Of a stretch of 64,000 bases of DNA, positions 24,420-33,891 are shown in pieces; the stretch's first letter is position 1, and every line of letters starts with the position of its first letter. Below the pieces are notes generated by a model that was not told where the DNA came from, searched no databases, and saw nothing but the letters and a program-made list of their open reading frames with translations. The translations under genes and the position numbers were made by a program. Source of the stretch: Xanthomonas sp. F10 (GTDB taxonomy: Bacteria > Pseudomonadota > Gammaproteobacteria > Xanthomonadales > Xanthomonadaceae); NCBI RefSeq assembly GCF_014206815.1, contig NZ_JACHNP010000001.1:524456-588455 (forward strand), given 5' to 3'.

Positions 24420-27260
24420 TCAGTGCACCGCCTCATCGCCTGCACGCCCTTCCACGAACACCAGGCCCAGCGCGGCCGCGGCGGCACGAATCGCCGCACG
24501 CGCCGCGGCGATCTCGGCCGTCGGCGCGGTCAGGCGCGGACGCCGGTCCAGCGTGCAGGCCAGGCCGGCCTCCACCAGCGTGGCATGGGCGGCATGCAGG
24601 CCCGCCGCGATGGAGGGCGCCAGCCAGCCGCTGTGCGCCAGCGCATCGAGCAGCGCCGCAGTGTCGCGCGGCACCAGCAGCGCCGGCTGCTGCGCGGCGC
24701 CGAGCAGGACGCCGGCCTGCACCAGGAATTCCAGGTCGACCAAGCCGCCGGCGCCCTGCTTGAGGTCGAAGCGCGCGGCATCGCTACGGTCCAGTTCGGC
24801 ACGCATGCGCGCGCGCATCTTGCGCACTTCCTCACGCAGGGACGCGGCCTCGCGCGGACGCGCCAGGGTCTGCGCACGCACCTGCTCGAACTGCTGCAGC
24901 AGCGGCGCGTCGCCGGCCACGCCGCGCGCACGCACCAGGGCCTGGTGCTCCCAGGTCCAGGCGCGCTCGCGCTGGTACTCGCGGTAGCTGGCCAGCGAGG
25001 ACACCAGCGCGCCCTTGCCGCCGTCCGGGCGCAGACGCACGTCGATGTCGTACAGGCGGCCGCCACCGGTGACCGCGCCAAGCAGGGCGATCACCTTCTG
25101 CGCCAGCCGCGCGAACCAGCGCCCGCTCTCCAGCGGCCGCGGCCCGGCCGAGGCCTCCACGCCGGGCGGATGGTCGTACAGGAACACCAGGTCCAGGTCC
25201 GACCCGATGCCCAGTTCCATGCCGCCGAGGCTGCCGTAGCCGATGATGGCGAAACTGCCGCCGGGCACCTCGCCATGCGCCGCGACCAGATCGGCACGCG
25301 CCAGACGCAGCACGGTCCGCACCACCGCCTCGGCCAGTTGCGCGAGTTGGCGGGCGCTGTCGAGCGCGGGCTGGCGGCGGTCCAGCGTCGCCAGGGCGAT
25401 ACGGAAACTCAGCGCCTGGCGCGCTTCGTTGAGGCCGCGCAAGGCCGCTTCCGGATCGTCGCCAGCGGCGGCGACCGCGGCCTCGCACAGCCGCTGCGTC
25501 GCCGCCTGGTCCGGCATCGGGCCGTCGACGCGGCTGTCGAGCAGTTCGTCCAGCAGCAGCGGGTGCGCGGCCAGCCGTTCGGACAGGAACGCGCTGCGCG
25601 CGAGCACGTCGACCAGCCGCGCCAACGCGCTGGGCTGTTCGTCGAGCAGGGCCAGATAGCTGGCCCGGCGCAGGATCGCCTGCAGCAGGCCGAGCACGCG
25701 GTGCAACGCGGCATCGGCCTGCGCCGAGCGCGCCGCGGCATGCAGGAGCGCCGGCAGCACCCGGTCCAGGCGCGCGCGCGCGGCATCGGACAGGCTGCGC
25801 ACGCCCAGCGACTGCACGAAGCCGCGCAAGGCCTGGTCGGCGCCCTCGGCGTCGGCGAAGCCGGCGGCGCGCAACACCTGCGCCTGGCCGGCGTCGGGCA
25901 GGCCGCGCCAGTAGTCGGCCAGCGCATCGGGCGCCAGCGCGCGCTCGCGTGGCGCCAGCAGTTCGGCGAATTCGGCGGCGACGCGGTCGCGCTGTACCTG
26001 CAGCGCCGCGTGCAGTGCGGCCCAGTCGGCATAGCCGAGGCCGAAGGCGATGCGCGCGCGATCCAGCGGATCCTGCGGCAGCGCATGGGTCTGCGCATCG
26101 CGCAGCATCTGCAGACGGTTTTCCACCTGGCGCAGGAAGCGGTAGGCCTGCGCCAGCGCCGCGCCGTCCTCGGCGGCAACCTGGCCGGCAGCGACCAGCG
26201 CGCGCAGCGCCGGCAACAGGCGGCGCTCGCGCAAGGCGGCTTCGCGGCCACCACGAATCAACTGCAGCGACTGCACCAGGAACTCGATCTCGCGGATGCC
26301 GCCGGCGCCACGCTTGATGTCGTCCAGGCGGTCGTGGCGCGCGACTTCGGCGGTGATCGCCGCCTTCATCTCGCGCAGGCCGTCCAGCGCGGTGTAGTCG
26401 AGATAGCGCCGGTACACGAACGGGCGCAGCGCCTGCAGCCACGCCTCGCCGGCGGCGATGTCGCCGGCCACCGCGCGCGCCTTGAGCCAGGCGTAGCGTT
26501 CCCAGTCGCGGCCTTCGCGCTGGAAGTACTGGTCCATGCCGGCGAACGACAGCGCCACCCGGCCCGCGGTGCCGAACGGGCGCAGGCGCAAATCCACGCG
26601 GTGCACGAAGCCATCGGCGGTGGTTTCGTCGAGCAGCCGCGCCAGGCGCTGGCCGAGCCGCGCGAAGTATTCCTCGGCGGCCAGCGCCCGCGCGCCGTCG
26701 GACTCGCCGCCCTGCGGATAGGCGTAGACCAGGTCCACGTCGGAGGAGAAATTCAGTTCGCCGCCGCCGAGCTTGCCCAGGCCGAACACCACCAGCCGCT
26801 GCACGCTGCCGTCGGCGGCACGCACCACGCCATGGCGCGCAGCGAACTCGACTTCCAGCGCCTGCAGCGCCAGGGCCAGGCAGTCCTCGGCCAACTGCGT
26901 GCTGCCGGCCAGGGTCGCATCGACCTCGTCCAGGCCCAGCACGTCGCGCCACACCAGGCGCGCCGAGGCGGCGGCGCGGTAGCGGCGCAACTGCGCCGGC
27001 CACGCCGCCGGTTGCGCCGGATCCAGTTGCGGCAGCGGCAGCGGTGGCGGGTCCGGCTGCGCCAGGTGCGCGAGCAAGGCCGGCTGCCGGCACAGCGTGT
27101 CGAGCAGGAAATCGCTGGCCAGCAACGCGCGCGCCAGCGCGGCCTCGAAACCAGGGGAAGACGGCCATGGCTGCGCGGCCACGGCCTGGCGCAAACGCGT
27201 CAGGCTGCGCTCGAGCGTGGGCTGCAGGGCATCGGGAACGGCGGCGGTAGCGTTGGACAT
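24420..27260 (-). CDS. glnE: Bifunctional glutamine synthetase adenylyltransferase/deadenylase
   Basis: A 946-residue protein, the same length as E. coli GlnE. There are two nucleotidyltransferase domains: the N-terminal (deadenylating) one with [16 protein letters not shown] and the C-terminal (adenylating) one with [16 protein letters not shown] linker that includes [21 protein letters not shown] lies between. It controls glutamine synthetase by reversible adenylylation in response to PII. I start at 27260 ([14 protein letters not shown]); thirteen more codons are open upstream without support. It stands alone, flanked by REP repeats. Confidence 0.95.
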   Translation of the reverse strand: MSNATAAVPDALQPTLERSLTRLRQAVAAQPWPSSPGFEAALARALLASDFLLDTLCRQPALLAHLAQPDPPPLPLPQLDPAQPAAWPAQLRRYRAAASARLVWRDVLGLDEVDATLAGSTQLAEDCLALALQALEVEFAARHGVVRAADGSVQRLVVFGLGKLGGGELNFSSDVDLVYAYPQGGESDGARALAAEEYFARLGQRLARLLDETTADGFVHRVDLRLRPFGTAGRVALSFAGMDQYFQREGRDWERYAWLKARAVAGDIAAGEAWLQALRPFVYRRYLDYTALDGLREMKAAITAEVARHDRLDDIKRGAGGIREIEFLVQSLQLIRGGREAALRERRLLPALRALVAAGQVAAEDGAALAQAYRFLRQVENRLQMLRDAQTHALPQDPLDRARIAFGLGYADWAALHAALQVQRDRVAAEFAELLAPRERALAPDALADYWRGLPDAGQAQVLRAAGFADAEGADQALRGFVQSLGVRSLSDAARARLDRVLPALLHAAARSAQADAALHRVLGLLQAILRRASYLALLDEQPSALARLVDVLARSAFLSERLAAHPLLLDELLDSRVDGPMPDQAATQRLCEAAVAAAGDDPEAALRGLNEARQALSFRIALATLDRRQPALDSARQLAQLAEAVVRTVLRLARADLVAAHGEVPGGSFAIIGYGSLGGMELGIGSDLDLVFLYDHPPGVEASAGPRPLESGRWFARLAQKVIALLGAVTGGGRLYDIDVRLRPDGGKGALVSSLASYREYQRERAWTWEHQALVRARGVAGDAPLLQQFEQVRAQTLARPREAASLREEVRKMRARMRAELDRSDAARFDLKQGAGGLVDLEFLVQAGVLLGAAQQPALLVPRDTAALLDALAHSGWLAPSIAAGLHAAHATLVEAGLACTLDRRPRLTAPTAEIAAARAAIRAAAAALGLVFVEGRAGDEAVH

Positions 27261-27340
27261 CGGGCGATTCTGGCATCCCGGGCGTTCAGGCACATCCAAC
27301 AGCGCATGCTTTTCGCGGTTCGTCAGAAGCGCCGTTGCGT

Positions 27341-27407
27341 TGCAGGAGCGGCTTCAGCCGCGACGGGCATTCCCGGGAACGCCCGTCGCGGCTGAAGCCG
27401 CTTCTAC
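27341..27407. repeat. REP-like inverted pair
   Basis: Forward (CAGGAGCGGCTTCAGCCGCG) and reverse copies face each other with a short spacer CGGGCATTCCCGGGAACGCC in the glnE-proP gap. This may act as a bidirectional transcription boundary. The rest of this gap up to about 27680 shows nothing else. Confidence 0.8.
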
Positions 27408-27720
27408 GGGGTGCTCCTGCCTTTCGCCATGCAAACGCTCGGCCTCGCTCACCATTGCAACTGCGATCCGGCAAAAGCCACACATCGCCATCTGCGCACA
27501 CGCAGACCCACGCGCCAGGCGCGTCTGCGGGCAATGTCCGCCGCGTGCGGGCCGCGCGCAGTTGAGACGTCGCAAACACCACGCCGCATGCGCTACGCAT
27601 CGCTGCACATCGCCGCAATACGCCGCGTTTCACATCACGTTCGCCGGGTTTCGTGGAAGCTGCCGGCCGGCCGAATCGGGCGATGGTGTATCATGTGCCC
27701 CTCGACGGAGCCCCCGCGCC

Positions 27721-27771
27721 ATGACGCGCCGCCCGCTCCGTCTCTTCGATCCCGCGGCGTCGTGGTGTTGA
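27721..27771 (+). CDS. Possible leader peptide (uORF) upstream of proP
   Basis: A 16-codon frame, MTRRPLRLFDPAASWC, starts 174 bases before proP, with GGAG about ten bases upstream and TATCAT near 27688 as a possible -10. The long leader (about 190 bases from the putative start site to proP) could be regulatory. The frame is short and may be chance. Confidence 0.25.
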   Translation: MTRRPLRLFDPAASWC

Positions 27772-27894
27772 CGCGGCCATCCGGGATCGTGCCCCCGCAG
27801 ACCAGTGCGGCGCCTGCGCGCCATTCCGTCTTGCTTTGCCCTGCGATGTGTGGGCCGGGGGTCATGACCTCACCGTTCCAGGACAGGAGAAAAC

Positions 27895-29376
27895 ATGTCG
27901 GAGTTCCACGCCCATTTCGGATGGTTCAAGCGCCGCCGCCAACTGCGGGCGGAAGAAGTCACCGTCGTCGACAAACCGATGCTCAAGCGGGCGGTCGGCG
28001 CGGCGGCGCTGGGCAACGCGATGGAATGGTTCGACTTCGGCGTGTACGGCTACCTCGCCGTGACCCTGGGCCATGTGTTCTTCCCCAGCACCAACCCGAC
28101 CGCGCAGCTGATCGCCACGTTCGCGACCTTCACCGTGGCCTTCCTGGTGCGCCCGCTGGGCGGGCTGGTGTTCGGCCCGCTGGGCGACCGCTACGGCCGG
28201 CAGAAAGTGCTGGCCGCGACCATGATCCTGATGGCGCTGGGTACGTTCTCGATCGGCCTGATTCCCTCCTACGAGCGCATCGGCATCTGGGCACCGATCC
28301 TGCTGCTGGTGGCGCGACTGGTACAGGGCTTTTCCACCGGCGGTGAATACGGCGGCGCGGCCACCTTCATCGCCGAGTACTCCACCGACCGCAACCGCGG
28401 CTTCATGAGCAGCTGGCTGGAGTTCGGCACGCTGGGCGGCTACATCGCCGGCGCGGCCACGGTGACCGCGCTGCACTTCGCGTTGAGCGATGCGCAGATG
28501 CTCGACTGGGGCTGGCGCGTGCCGTTCCTGGTCGCCGGGCCGCTGGGCCTGCTCGGCCTGTACATGCGCATGAAGCTCGAGGAAACCCCGGCGTTCCAGG
28601 CCTATGCCGAAGAAGCGGAGAAGCGCGAGCACGACGCACCGGGCCTGGGCGCGCTGTTCCGCGTCCACTGGCCGCAGCTGCTCAAGTGCGTGGGCCTGGT
28701 GCTGGTGTTCAACGTCACCGACTACATGCTGCTGACCTACATGCCCAGCTATCTCAGCGTCACCATGGGCTATGCCGAGAGCAAGGGCCTGCTGCTGATC
28801 ATCATCGTGATGCTGGTGATGATGCCGCTCAACGTGCTCGGGGGATTGTTCAGCGATCGCCTGGGCCGCCGGCCGATGGTGATCGGCGCGTGCATCGCGC
28901 TGCTGGTGCTGGCGGTACCGTGCCTGCTGCTGGTCGGCACCGGCAACGACTGGCTGATCTTCCTCGGCCTGATGCTGCTGGGCGTGGCGCTGGTGTGCTT
29001 CACCAGCTCGATGCCGTCGACCTTGCCGGCGCTGTTCTACACCCCGGTGCGCTACAGCGCGCTGTCGATCGCCTTCAACGTCTCGGTGTCGCTGTTCGGC
29101 GGCACCACGCCCCTGGTCACCGCGTGGCTGGTCGAACGCACCGGCGATCCGCTGGTGCCGGCGTACTACCTGATGGGTGCGGCGGTGGTGGGCATCGCGA
29201 CCATGGTCTTCGTGCGCGAAACCGCTGGTCTGCCACTGCGTGGCTCGCCGCCGGCGGTGGCCAGCGAAGCCGAGGCGCATGCGCTGCTGCGCAGCGACGA
29301 GCCGTTGACCGTGGATCCGACCCGACCGGAACTGCCGCCGTCGCCGGAACCGCCGTCGCAGGCCATGCCGACCTGA
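27895..29376 (+). CDS. proP: ProP-like MFS osmoprotectant/proline:proton symporter
   Basis: A 493-residue transporter of the metabolite:proton symporter branch of the major facilitator superfamily. It matches ProP closely in blocks: AALGNAMEWFDFGVYGY at the start, RPLGGLVFGPLGDRYGRQK (loop 2-3), ARLVQGFSTGGEYGGAATFIAEYS, GFMSSWLEFG, and DYMLLTYMPSYLS. Twelve membrane segments are expected. The C-terminal tail is proline-rich and lacks the coiled coil of E. coli ProP, so osmosensing may differ. GGAG lies just upstream of the ATG and there is a long untranslated leader. Confidence 0.87.
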   Translation: MSEFHAHFGWFKRRRQLRAEEVTVVDKPMLKRAVGAAALGNAMEWFDFGVYGYLAVTLGHVFFPSTNPTAQLIATFATFTVAFLVRPLGGLVFGPLGDRYGRQKVLAATMILMALGTFSIGLIPSYERIGIWAPILLLVARLVQGFSTGGEYGGAATFIAEYSTDRNRGFMSSWLEFGTLGGYIAGAATVTALHFALSDAQMLDWGWRVPFLVAGPLGLLGLYMRMKLEETPAFQAYAEEAEKREHDAPGLGALFRVHWPQLLKCVGLVLVFNVTDYMLLTYMPSYLSVTMGYAESKGLLLIIIVMLVMMPLNVLGGLFSDRLGRRPMVIGACIALLVLAVPCLLLVGTGNDWLIFLGLMLLGVALVCFTSSMPSTLPALFYTPVRYSALSIAFNVSVSLFGGTTPLVTAWLVERTGDPLVPAYYLMGAAVVGIATMVFVRETAGLPLRGSPPAVASEAEAHALLRSDEPLTVDPTRPELPPSPEPPSQAMPT

Positions 29377-29540
29377 CGCGAGCGCGAGAGCTGCACGCTG
29401 GCCGCCCCCACGGTACGGCCAGCGCCGATACCCCCTGAACATGGCGCCTCGGCGCCACTGCGCCGGATGGTGGGATCGACATCCCATAGTCGCCCTCGCA
29501 CCGCGTCCCACGCTCTCCCAGGACCGGGAAACAGGCAATA

Positions 29541-29577
29541 AAAAAGCCCGCTTGCAGCGAACTGCCAGCGGGCTTTG
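29541..29577 (-). terminator. Intrinsic terminator, minus strand
   Basis: A 10-bp perfect stem AAAGCCCGCT / AGCGGGCTTT around a 14-base loop, followed on the minus strand by six or more T residues. On the plus strand there is no T tract. It serves the AsmA-like gene about 200 bases away, or a small RNA in between. Confidence 0.8.
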
Positions 29578-29655
29578 CTCCCTCCCCCACGTCGGGATGC
29601 AGGGCGATCTTGGGCGCTTTTTTGAGACATTGCACGCTGCAGTGCAAAACGATAC
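29541..29655 (-). ncRNA. Candidate small RNA upstream of the terminator
   Basis: Reading the minus strand, a perfect hairpin TTGCAC-loop-GTGCAA (29647-29630) is followed by a mid-section with a G-rich run (GGGGGAGGG) and then the strong terminator with its T tract. The terminator lies more than 200 bases beyond the stop of the only upstream minus-strand gene, far for a simple gene terminator. A transcript of about 110 bases is plausible. No promoter was convincingly found and no family was recognised. Confidence 0.3.
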
Positions 29656-29779
29656 TGGGCAGTACATTCTGCGGCGTTGGGGGAATGGGGAAACGGGAAT
29701 CGGGAATGGGAAAAGCGGACGGATGTGCGCGTTACGCCTACGCACGAACACCACGCATGGCGCGACGTGTTCGCTGGCG

Positions 29780-32038
29780 TCAGGGCGATGCCGCCGGCGC
29801 CGGTGCCTCCGGCAGCCACGCCGGTTGCCGGTCGTACCATTCGCGCGCGCCAAGCAGATGCCATTGCCGTTGCTCGCCGCGCAAGGCCACGCCCACGCCG
29901 AGCACGCCCCAGCGCGCGTACAGATCGCCCTGGGTGCCGGCGTCGCCGACGCGCAGGCGCGCGCGCAACGCCACCCGTTCGTTCTCGGCGGCGACCCGAT
30001 CCAGCCACAGTGCGTCCTTGCGCCAGCGCAGCTGTCCGCTGGCCTGCAGTTGCCCGGCGTCGGCCAGCTTCAGCAACCACGCCGGCGCATCGCTGTGCTG
30101 CGCGAACACCGCCAGTACCGGGCCGGCGTCGCGCATCTGCATCTGCACCTGCGCGTCTGCCTGCACCGGCGCCGCGGCGGCGATGCGGCCCTGCGGAATG
30201 CGCAGCGTCGCCCACCAGTCGCCCTGCTTGGGCTGGGTGCCGTAGCGCACGCCCTGCAGGCGTAGGGTGCTGCCGCTCAGGTCGAAGCGCTTGTCTTGCA
30301 GTTCGGCGCGGCGCAGCCGCGCGTCCAGGTCGAGATTGCCGGCCAGTTCCAGGCCTGCGGTCTGCAGCCGTGCCTGACGGCCGAGCACGCGCACTGTGCC
30401 CTGGCCGACCTGGCCGGACGCATCCAGCTGCAGGTCGCCGCTGAGCCGGCCATCACCGCCGAGCACGCGCACCTGCGCCGCCGGCAGGTAGCGGTTGTAG
30501 GCGCGCAGATCCGGCACGCGCGCGTCGGCGAAGCGCAACCGCGCCTGCAACGAATCGCGCAGAGTGGCCAGCGCGCCATCGCCCTGCAAGTCCAGTTGCA
30601 GGTTCTCGCCTTCGACAAAGCTGGCCTTGGGATCGTCCAGCGGCGCCAGCGCGAAGCGGCGCATGCGCACGTCCAGTTGCGTGCGTGGCTGTTCGGCAGT
30701 GCCGACGATGCGGCCGACCGCCTGCGCCTTGCCGCTCACGCGCACGCGCATGATCTCCGCCACCGCCTGCACGTCGGGCACGTCGAGGCGGCTGCCCGGC
30801 TGCAGCGCGCCCTGCCGCAGTTGCAGATCGGCGGCGACGTCGCCGCCGCCGTCGAGCTGGAACCAGGGCTTGCGCACCAGCAGGTCGCTGATCCAGTTCA
30901 ACGATTCGAAATGCCAGCGCCCCTGCACGCGGCCGGAGGTACGCGGCAGCAGCGCCGCCGGGTCGGCGAACGGTATCTGGCGTCCGGCGATGTGTAGGTC
31001 GGCATCGAGCATGCTGCGCGGATCGACCTGGCCAGGCAGGCGCGCGCGGGCGCGGAGGGTGTCGCCCTCTACGCCCAGCAGCAGCGCCAGCACGCCCCGA
31101 TCGGTGGCGCCGACACCCGCATGCAGCGGCACCCGCCAATTGAGCGTGCTGCCGGGCTGCAGCGCGCCGCGCAGCAGGTGCAGGTCGGCCTGGATGTGAC
31201 CGAGCCCAGGTTCGGTGCTCAGCTTGGTGGTGTCGCCGGCGGTGTCGATGCGCAGGGCCACGCTGCGCCCGTGCACGCGCAGCGCCAGGTCGGTGATGTC
31301 CAGCTTGCGCAACCCCGGCGCCTGCGCGCGATAGTGGCGCGGGAACGAGAAGCGCGCATCCAGCGTGGCCTGGTCGGCGATCTGGCGTTTGCCGTAGCGC
31401 ACGCTGGCGTCCTCGAACACGATCTGCGAGCGGAACAGTTCCGACGGGCCGCCGCGCAACTGCTTGAGGAAGCCGACGGTGCCGTGGCCCTTGCCCTCGA
31501 TCGCCAGTTCGCCGAAGCGGGCGCGGCGCAGCGTGCCGCTGTGGATCGCATCGAAGCGCAGGGTCCAGCCCTGGTCGCTGGGGGGCGGCGGCGGGATCAT
31601 CTCGTCGACGCGGTCCATCTCGCCGACCACGTTCACCGCCTCCATCCACGGCAGGCGTACCTCGCGATGCAGCAGCGGCAGCAGCGCGATGCGCGCGCTG
31701 GCGCGGTCGGCACGCACCTGCCAGACGTTGCGCTGCACGTGGCCGCGCATGCGCACGTTCCAGGCGGTGATGAAGCCGGGCAGTACGGTGACGGCCGGCC
31801 CGGTGTGCATGCGGAACTTCTCCGGCTTGCGGTTGGTGGCCAGGTCGAACAGCGGCGTGTTGAGGAACACGTTGCCGGCCAGCAGGTACAGCAGGTAGGC
31901 GATCAGCAGGCCGCGCAGGAGCAGGCGCCAGCCGCGCGGCAGACGCCGGTAGCGTGCTTGGACAGCCGTCAGGGGGCGGGCGAGGAGCGGCACCGCCGCA
32001 CTATCGCCGCGGCGTGGCGTGGAAGGCGTGAAAGCCAC
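29780..32038 (-). CDS. AsmA/TamB/YhdP-like membrane-anchored protein, unknown substrate
   Basis: A 752-residue protein with one N-terminal membrane segment (WRLLLRGLLIAYLLYLLAGNVFL) and a long periplasmic part made of repeated beta-strand units (for example VRVLGGDGRLSGDLQLDASGQV and LAGNLDLDARLRRAELQDKRF). This plan is that of AsmA-like bridge proteins that move lipids between the two membranes. The family match is structural in style rather than by strict motif. I use GTG at 32038. It is transcribed towards proP. No operon partner is evident. Confidence 0.6.
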   Translation of the reverse strand: MAFTPSTPRRGDSAAVPLLARPLTAVQARYRRLPRGWRLLLRGLLIAYLLYLLAGNVFLNTPLFDLATNRKPEKFRMHTGPAVTVLPGFITAWNVRMRGHVQRNVWQVRADRASARIALLPLLHREVRLPWMEAVNVVGEMDRVDEMIPPPPPSDQGWTLRFDAIHSGTLRRARFGELAIEGKGHGTVGFLKQLRGGPSELFRSQIVFEDASVRYGKRQIADQATLDARFSFPRHYRAQAPGLRKLDITDLALRVHGRSVALRIDTAGDTTKLSTEPGLGHIQADLHLLRGALQPGSTLNWRVPLHAGVGATDRGVLALLLGVEGDTLRARARLPGQVDPRSMLDADLHIAGRQIPFADPAALLPRTSGRVQGRWHFESLNWISDLLVRKPWFQLDGGGDVAADLQLRQGALQPGSRLDVPDVQAVAEIMRVRVSGKAQAVGRIVGTAEQPRTQLDVRMRRFALAPLDDPKASFVEGENLQLDLQGDGALATLRDSLQARLRFADARVPDLRAYNRYLPAAQVRVLGGDGRLSGDLQLDASGQVGQGTVRVLGRQARLQTAGLELAGNLDLDARLRRAELQDKRFDLSGSTLRLQGVRYGTQPKQGDWWATLRIPQGRIAAAAPVQADAQVQMQMRDAGPVLAVFAQHSDAPAWLLKLADAGQLQASGQLRWRKDALWLDRVAAENERVALRARLRVGDAGTQGDLYARWGVLGVGVALRGEQRQWHLLGAREWYDRQPAWLPEAPAPAASP

Positions 32039-32359
32039 CGTGGCACGTACCCAGCGTTGTGTGGCAATGCACGCTGGCCGCCAGATCGCCGCCGTTGCGC
32101 CGGCTGCATGCGCGCTGCATCCCGCCGTCCTAAAAGGAGAAGGGAGAAGCTAGCGCCTCTCTCTCACCGGGAGAGGGGTTGGGGTGAGGGCCTGGCGCGC
32201 GAAGCGCCGTAACCATCGCGCAGACCGTGGCATGCGTGCGTTGCGCGGCGCCCACGTGCATGGCCGCGCGGCAGGCGCAGAAAGTGGGGACGCGCCCCAG
32301 CGCGGGCCCCGGCCCGATCCGCGATAATTGCCGTCCCCTTCCCACGCCATGGTCGCCGC
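32039..32359. repeat. Divergent intergenic region with a G-rich repeat
   Basis: It carries the repeat CTCTCTCACCGGGAGAGGGG followed by TTGGGGTGAGGG (about 32157-32190) and, just before the CoA-transferase gene, GCGATAATTGCCG (about 32321-32333), a likely -10 region for that gene. Nothing else is seen. Confidence 0.6.
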
Positions 32360-33880
32360 ATGTCTGCCGAACGCATCCTCCATCCCCGCCTGCGCGAACG
32401 CATCGTCAGCGCCGAGGCCGCGGCGGCGTTGATCCAGCCCGGCGAGACGGTGGCGATGAGCGGCTTCACCGGCTCGGGCTATCCCAAGGCGGTGCCGATG
32501 GCGCTGGCGCAGCGTATCGAGGCGGCGCACCTGCAGGGCCAGTCCTTCAAGATCCAGCTGATGACCGGCGCCTCCACCGCACCGGAGTTGGACGGCGCGC
32601 TGGCCAAGGCCGATGGCATCGCCCTGCGCATGCCGTTCCAGTCCGATCCGGACGCGCGCCAGCGCATCAACGCCGGCAGCCTGGACTACATCGACATCCA
32701 CCTCAGCCACGTCGCCCAGCACGTGTGGTTCGGCTTCTACGGCGAGATCGACACCGCGGTGGTGGAAGTGGCCGGCATCCGCGAAGACGGCAGCCTGATC
32801 CCGTCGACCTCGGTCGGCAACAACAAGACCTGGCTGGACCTGGCGAAGAAGGTGATCGTCGAGGTCAACGACTGGCAGCCGGCCGGCATCGACGGCATGC
32901 ACGACGTGTATTACGGCACCGCGCTGCCACCACACCGCAAGCCGATCCCGCTGGTGCATGCCGACGACCGCATCGGCGAGCCGTCGCTGCGCTGCGACCC
33001 GGACAAGATCGTGGCGGTGGTGCGCACCCACGGCCCCGACCGCAACAGCCCGTTCACCCCGGCTGACGCCACCAGCCAGCGCATCGCCGAACACCTGATC
33101 GCGTTCTTCCAGCACGAGGTCAGCAAGGGCCGGCTGCCGCCCAACCTGTTGCCGCTGCAGTCGGGCGTGGGCAACATCCCCAACGCCGTGCTGGCCGGAC
33201 TGGCCAGCAGCGGCTTCCGCGATCTCAGCGCGTTCACCGAGGTGATCCAGGACGGCATGCTCGACCTGCTGCGCAGCGGCGTGCTCAAGGTCGCCTCGTG
33301 CACCGGCTTCGCATTGAGTCCGGAGGCCAACGAGGAATTCAAGCGCAACATCGACTTCTATCGCGAGCGCATCATCCTGCGCACGCAGGAGATCTCCAAC
33401 CATCCGGAACTGGTGCGGCGGCTGGGCTGCATCGGCATGAACGGCATGATCGAGGCCGACCTGTACGGCAACGTCAACTCCACCCACGTGATGGGCAGCC
33501 GCATCATGAACGGCATCGGCGGCTCCGGCGACTTCGCGCGCAACGGCTTCCTGTCGATCTTCCTCAGCCCTAGCACGGCGAAGAACGGCAGCATCTCCTC
33601 GATCGTGCCGATGGTCAGCCACGTCGACCACACCGAGCACGACGTGTCCATCATCGTCACCGAGCACGGCCTGGCCGACCTGCGCGGCCTGCCGCCGCGG
33701 CAGCGCGCGCAGCAGTTGCTCGCGCACTGCGTGGACCCGAGCTACCGCGCGCAGCTGCAGGACTATTTCGACCGCGCCCTGCACGCCAGCTACGGCAAGC
33801 ACACCCCGCACTTGCTGCCCGAGGCACTGTCCTGGCACCAGCGCTGGCTGGACACCGGCACGATGCACGCCAGCGGCTGA
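32360..33880 (+). CDS. Acetyl-CoA hydrolase/succinyl-CoA:acetate CoA-transferase family
   Basis: A 506-residue class-I CoA transferase. The family blocks are MSGFTGSGYPKAVP near the N-terminus, QSGVGNIPNAVLAGL, TEVIQDGMLDLLRSG (carrying the glutamate that forms the CoA thioester), and MNGIGGSGDFARNGFLSIF. It moves CoA between acetate (or propionate) and succinate. The ATG at 32360 gives the conserved N-terminus. It stands alone, followed by the tandem-repeat array. Confidence 0.9.
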   Translation: MSAERILHPRLRERIVSAEAAAALIQPGETVAMSGFTGSGYPKAVPMALAQRIEAAHLQGQSFKIQLMTGASTAPELDGALAKADGIALRMPFQSDPDARQRINAGSLDYIDIHLSHVAQHVWFGFYGEIDTAVVEVAGIREDGSLIPSTSVGNNKTWLDLAKKVIVEVNDWQPAGIDGMHDVYYGTALPPHRKPIPLVHADDRIGEPSLRCDPDKIVAVVRTHGPDRNSPFTPADATSQRIAEHLIAFFQHEVSKGRLPPNLLPLQSGVGNIPNAVLAGLASSGFRDLSAFTEVIQDGMLDLLRSGVLKVASCTGFALSPEANEEFKRNIDFYRERIILRTQEISNHPELVRRLGCIGMNGMIEADLYGNVNSTHVMGSRIMNGIGGSGDFARNGFLSIFLSPSTAKNGSISSIVPMVSHVDHTEHDVSIIVTEHGLADLRGLPPRQRAQQLLAHCVDPSYRAQLQDYFDRALHASYGKHTPHLLPEALSWHQRWLDTGTMHASG

Positions 33881-33891
33881 GCGGCGCGTCG

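Larger units (their letters stand above)
29377..29779. other. Gap between convergent proP and AsmA-like genes
   Basis: The genes converge here. The gap holds a strong minus-strand terminator hairpin, a short hairpin that could be the 5' end of a small RNA, and a GGGAATCGGG tract near 29690-29712. Reading frames in it have no recognisable content. Confidence 0.5.

Noticed and set aside
24832..27276. An 814-codon frame overlapping glnE on the same strand
   Set aside because: Out-of-frame shadow with Arg/Ala/Gly-rich composition; glnE motifs lie in the other frame.
27862..29853. A 663-codon frame opposite proP
   Set aside because: Antisense shadow; proP has clear transporter motifs on the other strand.
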